This document shows positions 1-9,506 of a stretch of DNA of 64,000 nt, one piece after another. Each line of letters starts with the position of its first letter. Within the stretch, counting starts at the first letter, position 1. Source of the DNA: Alloyangia pacifica (GTDB lineage Bacteria; Pseudomonadota; Alphaproteobacteria; Rhodobacterales; Rhodobacteraceae); the NCBI RefSeq assembly GCF_020524285.1, contig NZ_JAIVKX010000016.1, positions 62,001 through 126,000 on the forward strand, in the 5' to 3' direction. Made by a program: the position numbers and the translations under genes. The notes under the pieces are model-generated. The model was given only the letters and a program-made list of their open reading frames with translations. It ran no database searches and had not been told where the DNA came from.

Positions 1-1
1 G

Positions 2-646
2 CTGCCTGGCATCGGCACGCTGCGCTTCGAGCGCTTCCTGCCTCGGCTTGGCCACCTGTCGGAACGCTTCGGTCTGCTGATGCTGATCCTGCTCGGGGAG
101 GGCTTCTTCAAACTCTGCGTCACGCTCGCCGACAAGGGCATCGACGAGGCCTATCCCGGCACGTTTTTCAACATTGCCATGGGTGGGCTGTCGCTCTTTG
201 CCTTGGCGTGGATCTACTTTGACAGCGCGGGCATGGCCAAGCTGAAGACACGCAAGGTGCCGCTGATGCTGTGCTACTGGTTCGCGCATATCGTCATCCT
301 CTGGGCCGCGGTGACCATTGGCGTGGCACTGGCGGGCGAAGTCTATGTCGGCTTTCTCGAGCCCTATCCGCCGGGCTATGGGGCGCTTGGCACGATCGGG
401 CTGGCCGTGTTTCTGGCCGCGCTCTGGGTGCTGCAGCTGCTGGTCGAGGGCCGCGACGAGACCCGGCGCTACCATAGCGGTGGTCTGCGGCTCTTCGGGG
501 TGGCCATGGCGATCTTCATGTTCTTCATCCACTCCTACGTGCCCGCGATCATCGGCAACCTCGGCTGGGGCATCGCGCTCTTCTCGCAGATCGGCGTGCC
601 GCTCTACCGCGCAGTCCGTGACCTGCGCGCCACCCCGGCATCGTGA
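2..646 (+). CDS. LtrA-family (low temperature requirement A) membrane protein, C-terminal part
   Basis: The reading frame is open from base 2, so the N-terminus lies outside the window; 214 residues are visible. The segment has several hydrophobic helices and the motif SERFGLLMLILLGEGFF, which matches the conserved ERFG...LGE signature of the LtrA family (multipass membrane proteins of unknown biochemical role). The stop overlaps the GTG start of the next gene (GTGA), suggesting translational coupling with the K+ channel. The family assignment rests on this motif and the membrane pattern. Confidence 0.75.
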   Translation: MPGIGTLRFERFLPRLGHLSERFGLLMLILLGEGFFKLCVTLADKGIDEAYPGTFFNIAMGGLSLFALAWIYFDSAGMAKLKTRKVPLMLCYWFAHIVILWAAVTIGVALAGEVYVGFLEPYPPGYGALGTIGLAVFLAALWVLQLLVEGRDETRRYHSGGLRLFGVAMAIFMFFIHSYVPAIIGNLGWGIALFSQIGVPLYRAVRDLRATPAS

Positions 647-1677
647 GCCACGGCAAGGAAAGCCTTCGGCGGCGGGCCTATCTGCTGCTCGAACACCCCG
701 GGACCGGGCCGAGGCTGGCGCGGGTGCTCGACGTCGCGCTCATCCTGCTGATCATCGCCAATGTGATCGCCGTGGCGCTGGAGACCGTGCCGCGCATCTA
801 CGCCGCGCATCACGCCAGCTTCCGTGCCTTCGACACGATCTCGGTCTCGATCTTCTCGGTCGAATACATGCTACGGGTCTGGGCCAGCGCCGAGCGTGAA
901 CCCAGGCTGCCGCCTTGGCGCGCCCGGCTGCGCTACATGCGCAGCCCGATGGCGCTGATCGATCTCGGCGCGGTGCTGCCCTTCTTCATCGGGCTCGTCT
1001 TCACTTCGGACCTGCAGATGCTGCGCATCCTGCGGCTCTTCCGCATCTACAAGCTGACGCGCTATTCCCCGGCGCTGTCGGTGCTGATCTCGGTGATCCG
1101 CGAGGAAGCGGGCGCGTTGGTGGCCGCCTTCTCGATCCTGACGATCCTGCTCGTCTTCGCGGCGACCGGCGCCTATCTCGTCGAGCACGAGGCGCAGCCT
1201 TCGGAGTTCGGCTCGATCCCCGCCGCCATGTGGTGGGCACTGGTGACGCTGACCACGGTGGGCTACGGCGACGTGACGCCGATCACGCCTCTGGGCAAGG
1301 TCTTCGGCGGGTTCATCACGGTGCTCGGCGTCGGCATGGCGGCACTGCCCGCCGGTATCATCGCCAGCGGCCTTGCCGATCACCTGCACCGCCGCCGCGA
1401 TCACCTGCGCAACGAGTTTCGGCTGGCGCTGGAGGACGGCAAGATCGACCTCGAGGAAGGCCGCCAGATCGAGCGGCTGCGGCGCGAGCTCGGCATCAGC
1501 CGCGACATCGCCCATGCCATCCTCTCGGAGGTCCGGCTGCGGCAGGTGCCACGCGGGGAGTGCTGCTGTCCCGCCTGCGGCCATGTCTTTGACAGCCGCA
1601 AGATGGCCAGCGCCAGATCAGCCGAGCCGTCGCAGCCGGACCTTCAACGCGTCGACGACAAGCCGGAACGCCGGTGA
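643..1677 (+). CDS. Voltage-gated K+ channel family protein (ion transport/Kch type)
   Basis: 344 residues. Six predicted membrane segments with an arginine-rich S4-like stretch (ILRLFRIYKLTR) and a canonical K+ selectivity filter, LTTVGYGD, at about residues 202-209 identify a tetrameric potassium channel. The cytoplasmic tail has a short helical SHOCT-like segment (EDGKIDLEEGRQIERLRREL) and a Cys cluster, CCCPACG, that could bind zinc. The GTG start overlaps the LtrA stop by four bases. The last 60 bases overlap the end of the convergent LysR gene. Confidence 0.85.
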   Translation: MSHGKESLRRRAYLLLEHPGTGPRLARVLDVALILLIIANVIAVALETVPRIYAAHHASFRAFDTISVSIFSVEYMLRVWASAEREPRLPPWRARLRYMRSPMALIDLGAVLPFFIGLVFTSDLQMLRILRLFRIYKLTRYSPALSVLISVIREEAGALVAAFSILTILLVFAATGAYLVEHEAQPSEFGSIPAAMWWALVTLTTVGYGDVTPITPLGKVFGGFITVLGVGMAALPAGIIASGLADHLHRRRDHLRNEFRLALEDGKIDLEEGRQIERLRRELGISRDIAHAILSEVRLRQVPRGECCCPACGHVFDSRKMASARSAEPSQPDLQRVDDKPERR

Positions 1678-2523
1678 GCTGTGCCGCCGGTTCGGGTAGT
1701 AGAGATGATACCCCGGCAGCGCAGGCGTCCAGTCTGCCAGCACTTGGCTCAGAGTGCCCCGTGCCAGATCGTCCTCGACCTGGTCTCGCGGGAGATAGGC
1801 CAGACCTTGCCCCAGAAGAGCGCTTTTCCGGATCAGCTCGACGGTGTTGAAGCTGAGCGCGCCCTCGACCCGGACCCGCTTTGCCTCGCCATTCTTTGAC
1901 AGCCGCCAGGCGTTGATCGTCTCGGATGACGGCAGGCGCAGATTGATCGCCCGGTGCTCGACGAGGTCCTCGGGGGTCTTCGGCACGGGATGCTGCGCGA
2001 GGTAGGCGGGAGCGCCGACGATCGCCATAGGAATGTCCGGGCTGATACGCACCGAGATCATGTCCTTCGCCACCTGCTCGCCCAGCCGCACGCCGGCGTC
2101 GAACCTGTCGGCCACGACATCGACGAGCCCGTAGTCGACGATGACCTCGACGTTCACGTCGGGATAGTCCGGGAGCACCTCCGCCAGCGCCGGGATGAGG
2201 ATGGTCTTCGCCGCATGTTCGACCGAGGTAATGCGGATATTGCCCGTCGGCGTGTCCTGGAATTCGCTCAGCTCGGCGAGATCGCTGTCGATCTCGCGCA
2301 GCAGCGGGCCAAGGCGCCGGACCAGCCGGTCACCTGCGGGCGTGGGGGCAACGCTGCGCGTCGTGCGCGCCAGCAGCCGCAACCCGAGGCGATCCTCGAG
2401 CCGCCGCACGATCTGGCTCAGTGCGGACTGAGATATGCCCAGCCGGGTTGCGGCCTTGGTGAAGCTGCCCTCTTCGGCCACCGTCACGAAGGCCGTCAGA
2501 TCGGCAATATCCTCGCGCCGCAT
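1618..2523 (-). CDS. LysR-family transcriptional regulator
   Basis: 301 residues. The N-terminal winged helix-turn-helix (residues 5-65, with GSFTKAATRLGISQSALSQ) is followed by a periplasmic-binding-protein-like effector domain, the usual LysR architecture and length. It is divergent from two alpha/beta hydrolase genes across a 117-bp gap, the standard arrangement for a LysR protein controlling its neighbour, so hydrolase control is likely but inferred. Its 3' end overlaps the K+ channel coding sequence by 60 bp in convergent orientation. Confidence 0.88.
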   Translation of the reverse strand: MRREDIADLTAFVTVAEEGSFTKAATRLGISQSALSQIVRRLEDRLGLRLLARTTRSVAPTPAGDRLVRRLGPLLREIDSDLAELSEFQDTPTGNIRITSVEHAAKTILIPALAEVLPDYPDVNVEVIVDYGLVDVVADRFDAGVRLGEQVAKDMISVRISPDIPMAIVGAPAYLAQHPVPKTPEDLVEHRAINLRLPSSETINAWRLSKNGEAKRVRVEGALSFNTVELIRKSALLGQGLAYLPRDQVEDDLARGTLSQVLADWTPALPGYHLYYPNRRHSSPAFRLVVDALKVRLRRLG

Positions 2524-2640
2524 TTATCACCTCACTTATAGGTCCATGAAGAACTTACCGTCTAATCACTGAGCGGCTCAAGCGTCATATTGGCTCCATC
2601 ACCAGCGGATCGGTTCGATCCCACCCCCAAGGAGACGACC

Positions 2641-3573
2641 ATGACCAAGATCACCTTCGCCAACACCAACAACCCGAACGTCGAGATGTCGGCTGTCATC
2701 AACCTGCCCGAGGGCTTCGAAGAGGGCGCCAAATACCCGACCATCGTCGTCTCGCACCCCGGCGGCGGCGTGAAGGAACAGACCGCCGGCACCTATGCCG
2801 CGGAACTGGCCAAGCAGGGCTTCGTGACCATCGCCTATGACGCCTCCTACCAGGGCGAGTCCGGCGGCAGCCTGCGCCAGCTCGAGAACCCCTACATCCG
2901 CACTGAGGATGTCAGCGCGGTCATCGATCACCTGACCACGCTGGACTACGTCGACACCGACCGGATCGGTGCCATGGGGATCTGCGCGGGTGCCGGTTAC
3001 ACCGCCAACGCCGCGATCAACGATCACCGGATCAAGGCCGTCGGCACGGTCAGCGCGGTGAACATCGGCGCGATGTTCCGCAATGGCTGGGACAATGACG
3101 TGGCCGATGCAGACGCGCTGCCCTTCCTCGAAGCTGGGGCCGCCGCCCGCACTGCGGATGCACAGGCACTCGCCACCGGCGGTGATCTGGCGCAGATCCC
3201 GATGGCGCCGCTGAAGGAAGAAGATGCCCCCAACGAGGAGCTCCGCCAGGCTTGGGAGTATTACCACACCCAGCGCGCGCAATGCGCCACCGCCCCGGGC
3301 TACGGGCTGGCACGCAGCCTGACCCAGCTGATCAGCTACGACGCCTACAACTTCGCCGAGGCCTTCCTGACCCAGCCCCTGCAGATCGTCGCGGGCAGTG
3401 TCGCGGGCAGCAAATGGATGAGCGACGACCTATATTCCCGAGCCGCGAGCGGCGACAAGACATTCCACGTCGTCGACGGCGCCAACCACATGGACCTCTA
3501 CGACGGCGCGAAATTCGTCGATGAGGCGGTCAGCGTGCTGGCGCCCTTCTTCCAGGAAAAGCTCGGCGCCTGA
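2641..3573 (+). CDS. Alpha/beta hydrolase, YcjY/dienelactone-hydrolase-like
   Basis: 310 residues. The start at 2641 is preceded by AAGGAGA, so the open frame upstream from 2590 is not used. An HPGGG oxyanion-type turn near residue 40, a nucleophile elbow with cysteine instead of serine (GICAGAG) and a late His in GANHMDLYD fit the alpha/beta hydrolase fold of the YcjY/DLH group. The substrate is unknown. It is followed 80 bp later by a paralogue, and both lie divergent to a LysR regulator. Confidence 0.8.
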   Translation: MTKITFANTNNPNVEMSAVINLPEGFEEGAKYPTIVVSHPGGGVKEQTAGTYAAELAKQGFVTIAYDASYQGESGGSLRQLENPYIRTEDVSAVIDHLTTLDYVDTDRIGAMGICAGAGYTANAAINDHRIKAVGTVSAVNIGAMFRNGWDNDVADADALPFLEAGAAARTADAQALATGGDLAQIPMAPLKEEDAPNEELRQAWEYYHTQRAQCATAPGYGLARSLTQLISYDAYNFAEAFLTQPLQIVAGSVAGSKWMSDDLYSRAASGDKTFHVVDGANHMDLYDGAKFVDEAVSVLAPFFQEKLGA

Positions 3574-3653
3574 GCCGCCGCAGACAACGCGTGCCCCGCC
3601 CGGATCGCGAGCGGGGCAGCCTCTGCCAATTTGACGCCCAAGGAGTTCAAACC

Positions 3654-4616
3654 ATGGAAAGCGTGACATTTCAGAACCCCGACATGGCCTGGCACATCGC
3701 GGCGGACATTCACCTGCCGCCCGCCTTCAAGGCAGACAAGCGCTACCCGACGATCGTCAGCATCCACCCTTTCGGAAGCTGCAAGGAGCAGACCTCGGGC
3801 AGTGTCTACGGCAAGACGCTCGCCGAGCAGGGCTACGTCGTCATTGCCTTCGACGCGAGCTATCAGGGCGCGTCCGGCGGCAGCCCCCGCTGGACCGAGA
3901 GCCCGAGCCAGCGAGTCGAGGACGTCAGCCATGTGATCGACCACGCGGTGACGCTGCCTTTCGTCGATGCGGATCGGATCGGTGTCATCGGCGTCTGCGG
4001 TGGTGGCGGCTACGCGTTGAATGCCGCGTTGACCGAGAAACGGATCAAGGCGGTGGTCGGGATCACCCCGGTGAACCTCGGTCGCCTCTTCCGAGAGGGT
4101 TTCAGCGGCTTCGATCCGGTCGGCGCACTGACCGCCATGGCCGGACAGCGCAGCGCCGAGGCGCGCGGCGCAGAGCTGCAAGTCAATGAACTGCTGCCCG
4201 CCAGCCTTGATGCGGCACGCGAGGCGGGGATGACCGAGCGCGACGTCTTCGAGGCGACGGACTACTACAAGACGCCGCGCGGTCAGGCCCCCGGAGGGGC
4301 GACGCGCATGGTCTTCAGCCATGCCCAGAAGACCCTCTCATGGGATGCGTTTGCCTTCGCCGAGACGCTGATGACCCAGCCGATGTTGGTGGTCATCGGC
4401 CAGAAGGTCGGCGCCTTCGGGGCCTATCGGGACGGCATGGAAATCTACGGCCGCGCGATGGCATCGAAGGAGCGGAAACTGGTCGAACTGCAGGATTGGT
4501 CCCACTACGACCTCTACGACCGGGAAGAGCCGGTCGGCTTAGCGCTTGAGAAGATCATTCCGTTCTTCAAGAAGCATCTCGGCGAAGATGACGTCGCCGC
4601 TGCCGAAGCTGCCTGA
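3654..4616 (+). CDS. Alpha/beta hydrolase, paralogue of the preceding gene
   Basis: 320 residues. The start at 3654 follows AAGGAG at good spacing; the frame upstream to 3591 lacks such a site. It shares the fold and landmarks of the gene before it: HPFGSCKEQTSG near the N-terminus, a Cys nucleophile elbow (GVCGGGG) and a C-terminal His in DWSHYDLYD. The pair likely arose by tandem duplication and may act in one pathway under the LysR gene at 1618. Substrate unknown. Confidence 0.8.
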   Translation: MESVTFQNPDMAWHIAADIHLPPAFKADKRYPTIVSIHPFGSCKEQTSGSVYGKTLAEQGYVVIAFDASYQGASGGSPRWTESPSQRVEDVSHVIDHAVTLPFVDADRIGVIGVCGGGGYALNAALTEKRIKAVVGITPVNLGRLFREGFSGFDPVGALTAMAGQRSAEARGAELQVNELLPASLDAAREAGMTERDVFEATDYYKTPRGQAPGGATRMVFSHAQKTLSWDAFAFAETLMTQPMLVVIGQKVGAFGAYRDGMEIYGRAMASKERKLVELQDWSHYDLYDREEPVGLALEKIIPFFKKHLGEDDVAAAEAA

Positions 4617-5385
4617 CGACAAGACGGCTCGGTCCTGCGCTGCGGGATCGAGCCGTTGCATGCTGAAAGCGTCAGCTAAGGTCTCTTGGTCCGCCGCTGA
4701 TCTGGACCGGGGGCTGTATGGGTCCGCTTTGGGCTCGGTGAAGCCGATCGCTGCGCCCCGCCTGAACGGCAGCTTTCGGGGCGCGTACCGAGCCGGGCAA
4801 AGTCCGGTTACTGCGCTGTCCTGCCTCACCAGAGCAGCGTGCTAACCGTCCGCTTCCTTCGTTGAGCGTCCATAGGTGCAGATCGCTGGGAATGACTGCT
4901 CTTAGCTCTCCCTGTCTCGAGATTTCGCGGGCGCAGCGTGAAACGAGCACATGCAGCGAATGGCTGAAAGGTCCCGCAAATTGTGAGTTCGCCTTTGCCT
5001 CGGCTTCGCAACCGCAGCGAATGGCCGGTCGTGGGAAGATGCCCCACCGCGGCGGAATTGGGACCTGCCACCAGCGCGGCAACGTAGCTGTCGCTCAGCA
5101 TGCGGGGCGAAAGGCCGCGGGTCATCACCGCCTAAATCTTACCGGACCTCGAGCGTCGTAAATGGTCCACGCTAAAGGGACTGGTCTCCTCGCTCATCTT
5201 GTGCGCATGCGACGGAAACCAACGATCCTCGAGGTTCCTGCACTGCTACGCGGCTTCCCGCGACAGATTGCCAAGCCATTCCTCGCAATCGTGATCACAC
5301 CAAAGCGGCGATGCGTTCCTTCGGGCTGGCACATCACCTCCGCCGAACCTAGATGCCTCAGGATTTCACAGGGAGCCGACGCAGG
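4617..5385. other. Decayed intergenic stretch
   Basis: No intact gene was recognised. The stretch holds an excisionase-like relic (5072-5125) and a short motif, GCAGCGAATGGC, twice (4953-4964 and 5014-5025). Short open frames on both strands have no recognisable family and look like chance. Confidence 0.5.
5072..5125 (-). pseudogene. Relic of a small excisionase/AlpA-like DNA-binding protein
   Basis: The minus strand begins ATG and reads MTRGLSPRMLSDSYVAAL before similarity ends. A second stub at 22654-22740 begins MTCGLSPRMLSEKEVAAI. The two share 11 of the first 12 residues. In Rhodobacteraceae such starts belong to short helix-turn-helix proteins next to site-specific integrases (recalled family knowledge). 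Neither stub keeps the rest of the domain, and no integrase is nearby, so both are probably scars of lost islands. Confidence 0.5.
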
Positions 5386-6210
5386 ATGCGCCAGACCATT
5401 TCCGATTTTCTCGACCGACCTACAACGCGTTACACGATCATGGGGGTGATCCTATTCAACGCGATCATTCTCGGGCTCGAGACTTCCGGGACGGTGATGA
5501 ACGTCGCTGGCGACCTGATCGTCGGGCTAGACACGGTCTGTCTTGCGATCTTCGTGGCTGAGCTCGCTGCCAAGCTCTACGCGCGCGGATTGCGCTTCTT
5601 TCGCGATGCTTGGAACGTCTTCGATCTTCTGGTGGTTGGCATCGCCCTTGCCCCGGCCACCGGAGGGCTCGCGGTGCTGCGCGCGCTCCGTATTCTCCGT
5701 CTGCTCCGGGTGATCTCGGTTGCGCCGACGCTACGCCGGGTGGTGGAAGGATTCATCTCCGCACTACCTGGGATGGCTTCGGTGTTTCTGCTGATGGGGG
5801 TGATCTTCTATATCGCCGCCGTGATTGCGACCAAGCTGTTTGCCGCAACTTTCCCCGAATGGTTCGGATCTCTGGGCCAATCCCTTTACACGCTGTTCCA
5901 GGTCATGACGCTGGAGAGCTGGTCGATGGGCATCGTCCGTCCGGTAATGGAGGTGCACCCCGAGGCATGGATGTTCTTCGTGCCCTTCATCCTGATTACA
6001 ACTTTCGCAGTGGTGAACCTCGTGGTCGGCCTCATCGTCAATTCGATGCAGGACGCCCATGCCGAGGAGAGCAATGCCGCCACGGACACCTACCGCGATG
6101 AGGTCATCCGGCGCCTCGCAGCCATCGAAGAGCACCTGAAGGATACAGATGGAGCTAAGGATCTGCGTGCCGACGGCCTGAGTGGCGAACGGGTCCGGGC
6201 AAGTCGATAG
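5386..6210 (+). CDS. NaChBac-type voltage-gated sodium channel
   Basis: 274 residues. Six membrane helices, an S4 voltage sensor with regularly spaced arginines (LRALRILRLLRVI) and the selectivity filter TLESWSM at about residues 174-180, identical to the filter of the well-studied bacterial Nav channels NavAb/NavMs. The C-terminus ends in a charged helix (EVIRRLAAIEEHLK) like the tetramerising coiled coil of the family. The start at 5386 was preferred over an in-frame ATG at 5353 because a GGGAG lies upstream; the residues in between are not channel-like. Confidence 0.88.
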   Translation: MRQTISDFLDRPTTRYTIMGVILFNAIILGLETSGTVMNVAGDLIVGLDTVCLAIFVAELAAKLYARGLRFFRDAWNVFDLLVVGIALAPATGGLAVLRALRILRLLRVISVAPTLRRVVEGFISALPGMASVFLLMGVIFYIAAVIATKLFAATFPEWFGSLGQSLYTLFQVMTLESWSMGIVRPVMEVHPEAWMFFVPFILITTFAVVNLVVGLIVNSMQDAHAEESNAATDTYRDEVIRRLAAIEEHLKDTDGAKDLRADGLSGERVRASR

Positions 6211-7238
6211 GTCGACAGAAGGACGTCCGGGTCGACCCGGTCAAAATATTCAGGGCTGGCGGAACCCGTCGCCACTTGGATGCGAACCATCGCTGGGTTC
6301 CGTTCCTTGCTGCGTCGATGTTCCACTTGCTGGCCAGCCCGCCACCTCGCAAGCGACCGATACCTTGTCTCCCATTCCTCGCCGCAGTCCCGTCGCGTCA
6401 GGTGCCTTCCCAAGTGCATCCACAAACCAGCACAGGACGGAGCCGACCTCATCGTCATGCCCACCTGATTAGCGCTGAATGGGCTCGAGGTCAGGATCAC
6501 TATGGCGGGACCGCCCAGCCTGGCGTGCGCGAAAAAGCGTCGACGTTGCCATAGTGTGTCGCGGCCCGGCCTTGGCGCTCGCAAGCCAATGCAGCATACA
6601 ACTCCGCTACAGCGAACAAACCGCCCAAGCATGTACCGAGATGCGCGCGAGGTTCCCCGACGCGACCTTCGCGTGAGGCGGAAACACGCCCAGACTTCAT
6701 CAGGTTGAAGACACGCACACCTTGAAGGGGAGGTCGGCGATGCTGCCTCTGGTTGGCAACATATCCACTCACGGTATGGACGATCAGAGGCGCACTTTCC
6801 TTTTTCGGGAAGTGCGCCTCATTCGTGACGGGACCTCTCTCCACAGGCAGCGCTGATTGTAGCCGGTGGCGTCCGAGGCCCGGACCATGCTGCCTCACTA
6901 AATGACGATGCCCAAAAGACCCTTTCCCGAACACGAAGTGCGACACCCCAGCGGAGAGACCTCCGGCTCGCTCCATGTCACCGCGACATCGGCAGCCCCG
7001 CGTCACCCGCGCCTTGAAGCGGTGTCTGCCCACCAGCGCGACGCCCTCAAGGGCGCCCCGCACCCCCGCGTCTCGCGGCAGGGCGAACTGCACCCCCGCG
7101 TGCATGCAGCCCCGGCGCATCCGCGGCGCACCCGGCGTCCATGACGTTTTGGTATCCAAGCCTCGCGCGCCAAAACTTTTTTCCCCAGCGATGATGCGCC
7201 CATTGCATTGACCGCCGCCGCGCCCATCTCCACAACAT
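6211..7238. other. About 1 kb without a supported gene
   Basis: A 271-codon open frame on the minus strand (6500-7315) has no recognisable domain, is rich in Arg/Gly/His and probably reflects high GC. The only clear structure is the hairpin at 6787-6820. Confidence 0.5.
6787..6820. terminator. Strong inverted repeat, possible terminator
   Basis: 14-bp arms (left arm starting GAGGCGCACTT, right arm ending AAGTGCGCCTC) with one G.U pair and a 6-base loop. There is no U-tract on either side, so termination is uncertain. It lies about 575 bp after the sodium channel gene. Confidence 0.4.
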
Positions 7239-7610
7239 ATGTCTGCAATCCTGTCCCGCCTTGCCCCCACCTTCCGCCTGCTGCTCTGCAGCCTGATCGT
7301 AGCGATCGGGCTCATGCAGGCTAATGTCTCGGCGCGCAGTCAGGGGCAGAGCCTGGCACAGGAGCGGGCCGAGCTATCGGCAGCGGTGCGCACCACGCTC
7401 ACTGCGGATGCGGCCATTCTCGCGCCGGCGATCTCGCTCATCGACCATCACAAGCCGCGCGCGGCGGCGCCGGCCGCGGGGGCGCTGCCGGCGCTCCCCG
7501 AGCTGACGCCGCCGCCGCGCTACCTGCTGCTGGCCGCGCCGCGCGCGCCGCCGCTGGCCGAGGGGCTGCCGCCCGGCAGACCCCGCGCAAGAAGCCCTCC
7601 GCAAGCCTGA
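7239..7610 (+). CDS. Small putative exported protein, unknown
   Basis: 123 residues. The N-terminus looks like a signal peptide (hydrophobic run LLLCSLIVAIGLMQANVSA), then a Pro/Ala-rich tail. No family was recognised and no good ribosome-binding site precedes the ATG. It resembles the small exported protein at 12735 in design (signal peptide plus proline-rich tail, just ahead of a membrane transport gene), but not clearly in sequence. It may be real or a GC artefact. Confidence 0.4.
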   Translation: MSAILSRLAPTFRLLLCSLIVAIGLMQANVSARSQGQSLAQERAELSAAVRTTLTADAAILAPAISLIDHHKPRAAAPAAGALPALPELTPPPRYLLLAAPRAPPLAEGLPPGRPRARSPPQA

Positions 7611-7778
7611 CATCCGAAACCCCGACCCGCCCCGCGCGGGCCGGGTGAACTGCGTTGGCGCGCCGCCTTTGGCGGAGCTCCGGCGCCGGGGTGCCCGCGT
7701 TGACCATTGCGCGCCCGGCCCTACGCCCGCGCAGTTGTCTCGCTCTATGTCGACGCTTCCAGTCAAAGGCATCCCAAC

Positions 7779-9506
7779 TTGCTTCACGACACCCCTCTCA
7801 TCGCAACCATCGTTGCGGGCCTCGTGCTCGCATGCCTCCTAGGCCTTGCCGCGCAGCGACTGCGGCTGCCTGCGCTCGCCGGCTACCTGCTGGCCGGCGT
7901 TCTTATCGGCCCGTTCACCCCCGGCTATGTCGCCGACCAGCACCTTGCCTCGGAGCTTGCCGAGATCGGTGTCATCCTGCTGATGTTCGGGGTCGGGCTG
8001 CATTTTTCGCTGAAGGATCTGAGCGACGTCAAGGCGATCGCCATCCCCGGCGCCATCGGCCAGATCCTCGCCGCCACGCTGGTCGGCGCCACGCTCGGCT
8101 GGGGGCTCGGCTGGGGCTGGGGCGGCGGGCTGATCTTCGGCCTCGCGCTCTCCGTCGCCTCGACCGTGGTGCTGCTGCGCGCGCTGCAGGACCGGCGGCT
8201 GATCGAGACCGAGCGCGGCCGCATCGCCGTGGGCTGGCTGATCGTCGAGGATCTGGTGATGGTCCTCGCGCTGGTGCTGCTGCCGCCGCTCGCCGGGCTG
8301 CTCGGCGGCACCGCCCCGATGCCGGCCGCCGTGGAGGGCTCTGCCCTGTCCGGTGCGCTCGGCCTCAGCCCCCTCCTCGCGACCCTGCTGCTGACCGGCT
8401 TCAAGGTGGTCAGCTTCGTCGCGCTGATGCTGATCGTCGGCCGGCGGGTCATCCCGCGCGCGCTGCAATACGTCGCCGGCACCGGCTCGCGCGAGCTGTT
8501 CAGCCTGGCGGTGCTGGCCATCGCGCTGGGGGTCGCCTTCGGCTCGGCGCATCTCTTCGGGGTGTCGCTGGCGCTTGGCGCCTTCTTCGCCGGCATGGTG
8601 ATGGCCGAGTCGCCGCTGTCGAGCCGCGCCGCCTCGGACACGCTGCCGCTGCGCGATGCCTTCGCGGTGCTGTTCTTCGTCTCGGTCGGCATGCTCTTCG
8701 ATCCCCGCGCGCTGATCGAGGCGCCGCTGGCGCTGGCCGCGACCGTGGCGATCATCGTCGGTGCCAAATCGCTTGTCGCCTACGGCATCGTCCGCAGCTT
8801 CGGGCATGACCGGCAGACCGCGCTGACCATCGCCGCCAGCCTTGCGCAGATCGGCGAGTTCTCGTTCATCCTCGCGGTGCTGGGCACCAGCCTCGGGCTG
8901 CTGCCGACCGAGGGCCAGGACCTGATCCTCGGCGGCGCGATGCTGTCGATCCTCGTCAATCCGGCGCTGTTCCGCGGCACCGACTGGCTGGCGCGCCGGC
9001 GCCAGCCCGAGCTGCCCGAGGGCGCGCCGGTGCCGGAGGTGCCGCCCGCCGATGCCGCCGCCGAGCTTGCGGATCACGTGGTGCTTGTCGGCTACGGGCG
9101 GATCGGCAGCCAGGTCGCCGCCGCGCTGGCGCGCGAGGGCGGGCAGGTGCTGGTGATCGACGACCAGCCCGAGCGCTGCGCCGAGGCGCGCGCCGCGGGC
9201 CATGCGGCGCTTGTGGGGCTCGCTCAGGACGAGACGCTGCCGGCGCGGGCGAACATCGCTACGGCGCGGGTGCTGGTGCTGACCATCCCCAGCGCGCTCG
9301 AGGCCGGGACGCTGGCGCGCCGCGCCTGCGAAGCGAACCCGCAGATCGAGATCCTTGGCCGTGCCGATGCCGAGGGCGAGGTGGCGCATCTCTATGACAG
9401 CGGCGTCGATCACATCGTGCGCGGCGACATCGAGGTGGCCCGCGGACTGGCCGAGCTGGTCGATTCGCCGGGGATCCGCAGCGCGGCGCGGGGCAACGCG
9501 GCATGA
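7779..9506 (+). CDS. YbaL/KefB-type CPA2 cation:proton antiporter with RCK (TrkA-N) domain
   Basis: 575 residues from a TTG start. AAAGG at 7765-7769 sits nine bases before this TTG, and the sequence that follows (LLHDTPLIATIVAGLVLA) aligns with the start of E. coli YbaL; an ATG at 7707 has no such support. The membrane half (to about residue 395) keeps the motifs GYLLAGVLIGPFTPG and LLMFGVGLHFSLKDL; the C-terminal half is a TrkA-N nucleotide-binding domain (VLVGYGRIGSQVAAAL). It probably exchanges K+ (or another cation) for protons in the inner membrane. The end overlaps exoD by four bases. Confidence 0.88.
   Translation: MLHDTPLIATIVAGLVLACLLGLAAQRLRLPALAGYLLAGVLIGPFTPGYVADQHLASELAEIGVILLMFGVGLHFSLKDLSDVKAIAIPGAIGQILAATLVGATLGWGLGWGWGGGLIFGLALSVASTVVLLRALQDRRLIETERGRIAVGWLIVEDLVMVLALVLLPPLAGLLGGTAPMPAAVEGSALSGALGLSPLLATLLLTGFKVVSFVALMLIVGRRVIPRALQYVAGTGSRELFSLAVLAIALGVAFGSAHLFGVSLALGAFFAGMVMAESPLSSRAASDTLPLRDAFAVLFFVSVGMLFDPRALIEAPLALAATVAIIVGAKSLVAYGIVRSFGHDRQTALTIAASLAQIGEFSFILAVLGTSLGLLPTEGQDLILGGAMLSILVNPALFRGTDWLARRRQPELPEGAPVPEVPPADAAAELADHVVLVGYGRIGSQVAAALAREGGQVLVIDDQPERCAEARAAGHAALVGLAQDETLPARANIATARVLVLTIPSALEAGTLARRACEANPQIEILGRADAEGEVAHLYDSGVDHIVRGDIEVARGLAELVDSPGIRSAARGNAA

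Noticed and set aside
6500-7315. 271-codon minus-strand frame in the gap after the sodium channel
   Set aside because: No family, no ribosome-binding site; the composition fits chance.
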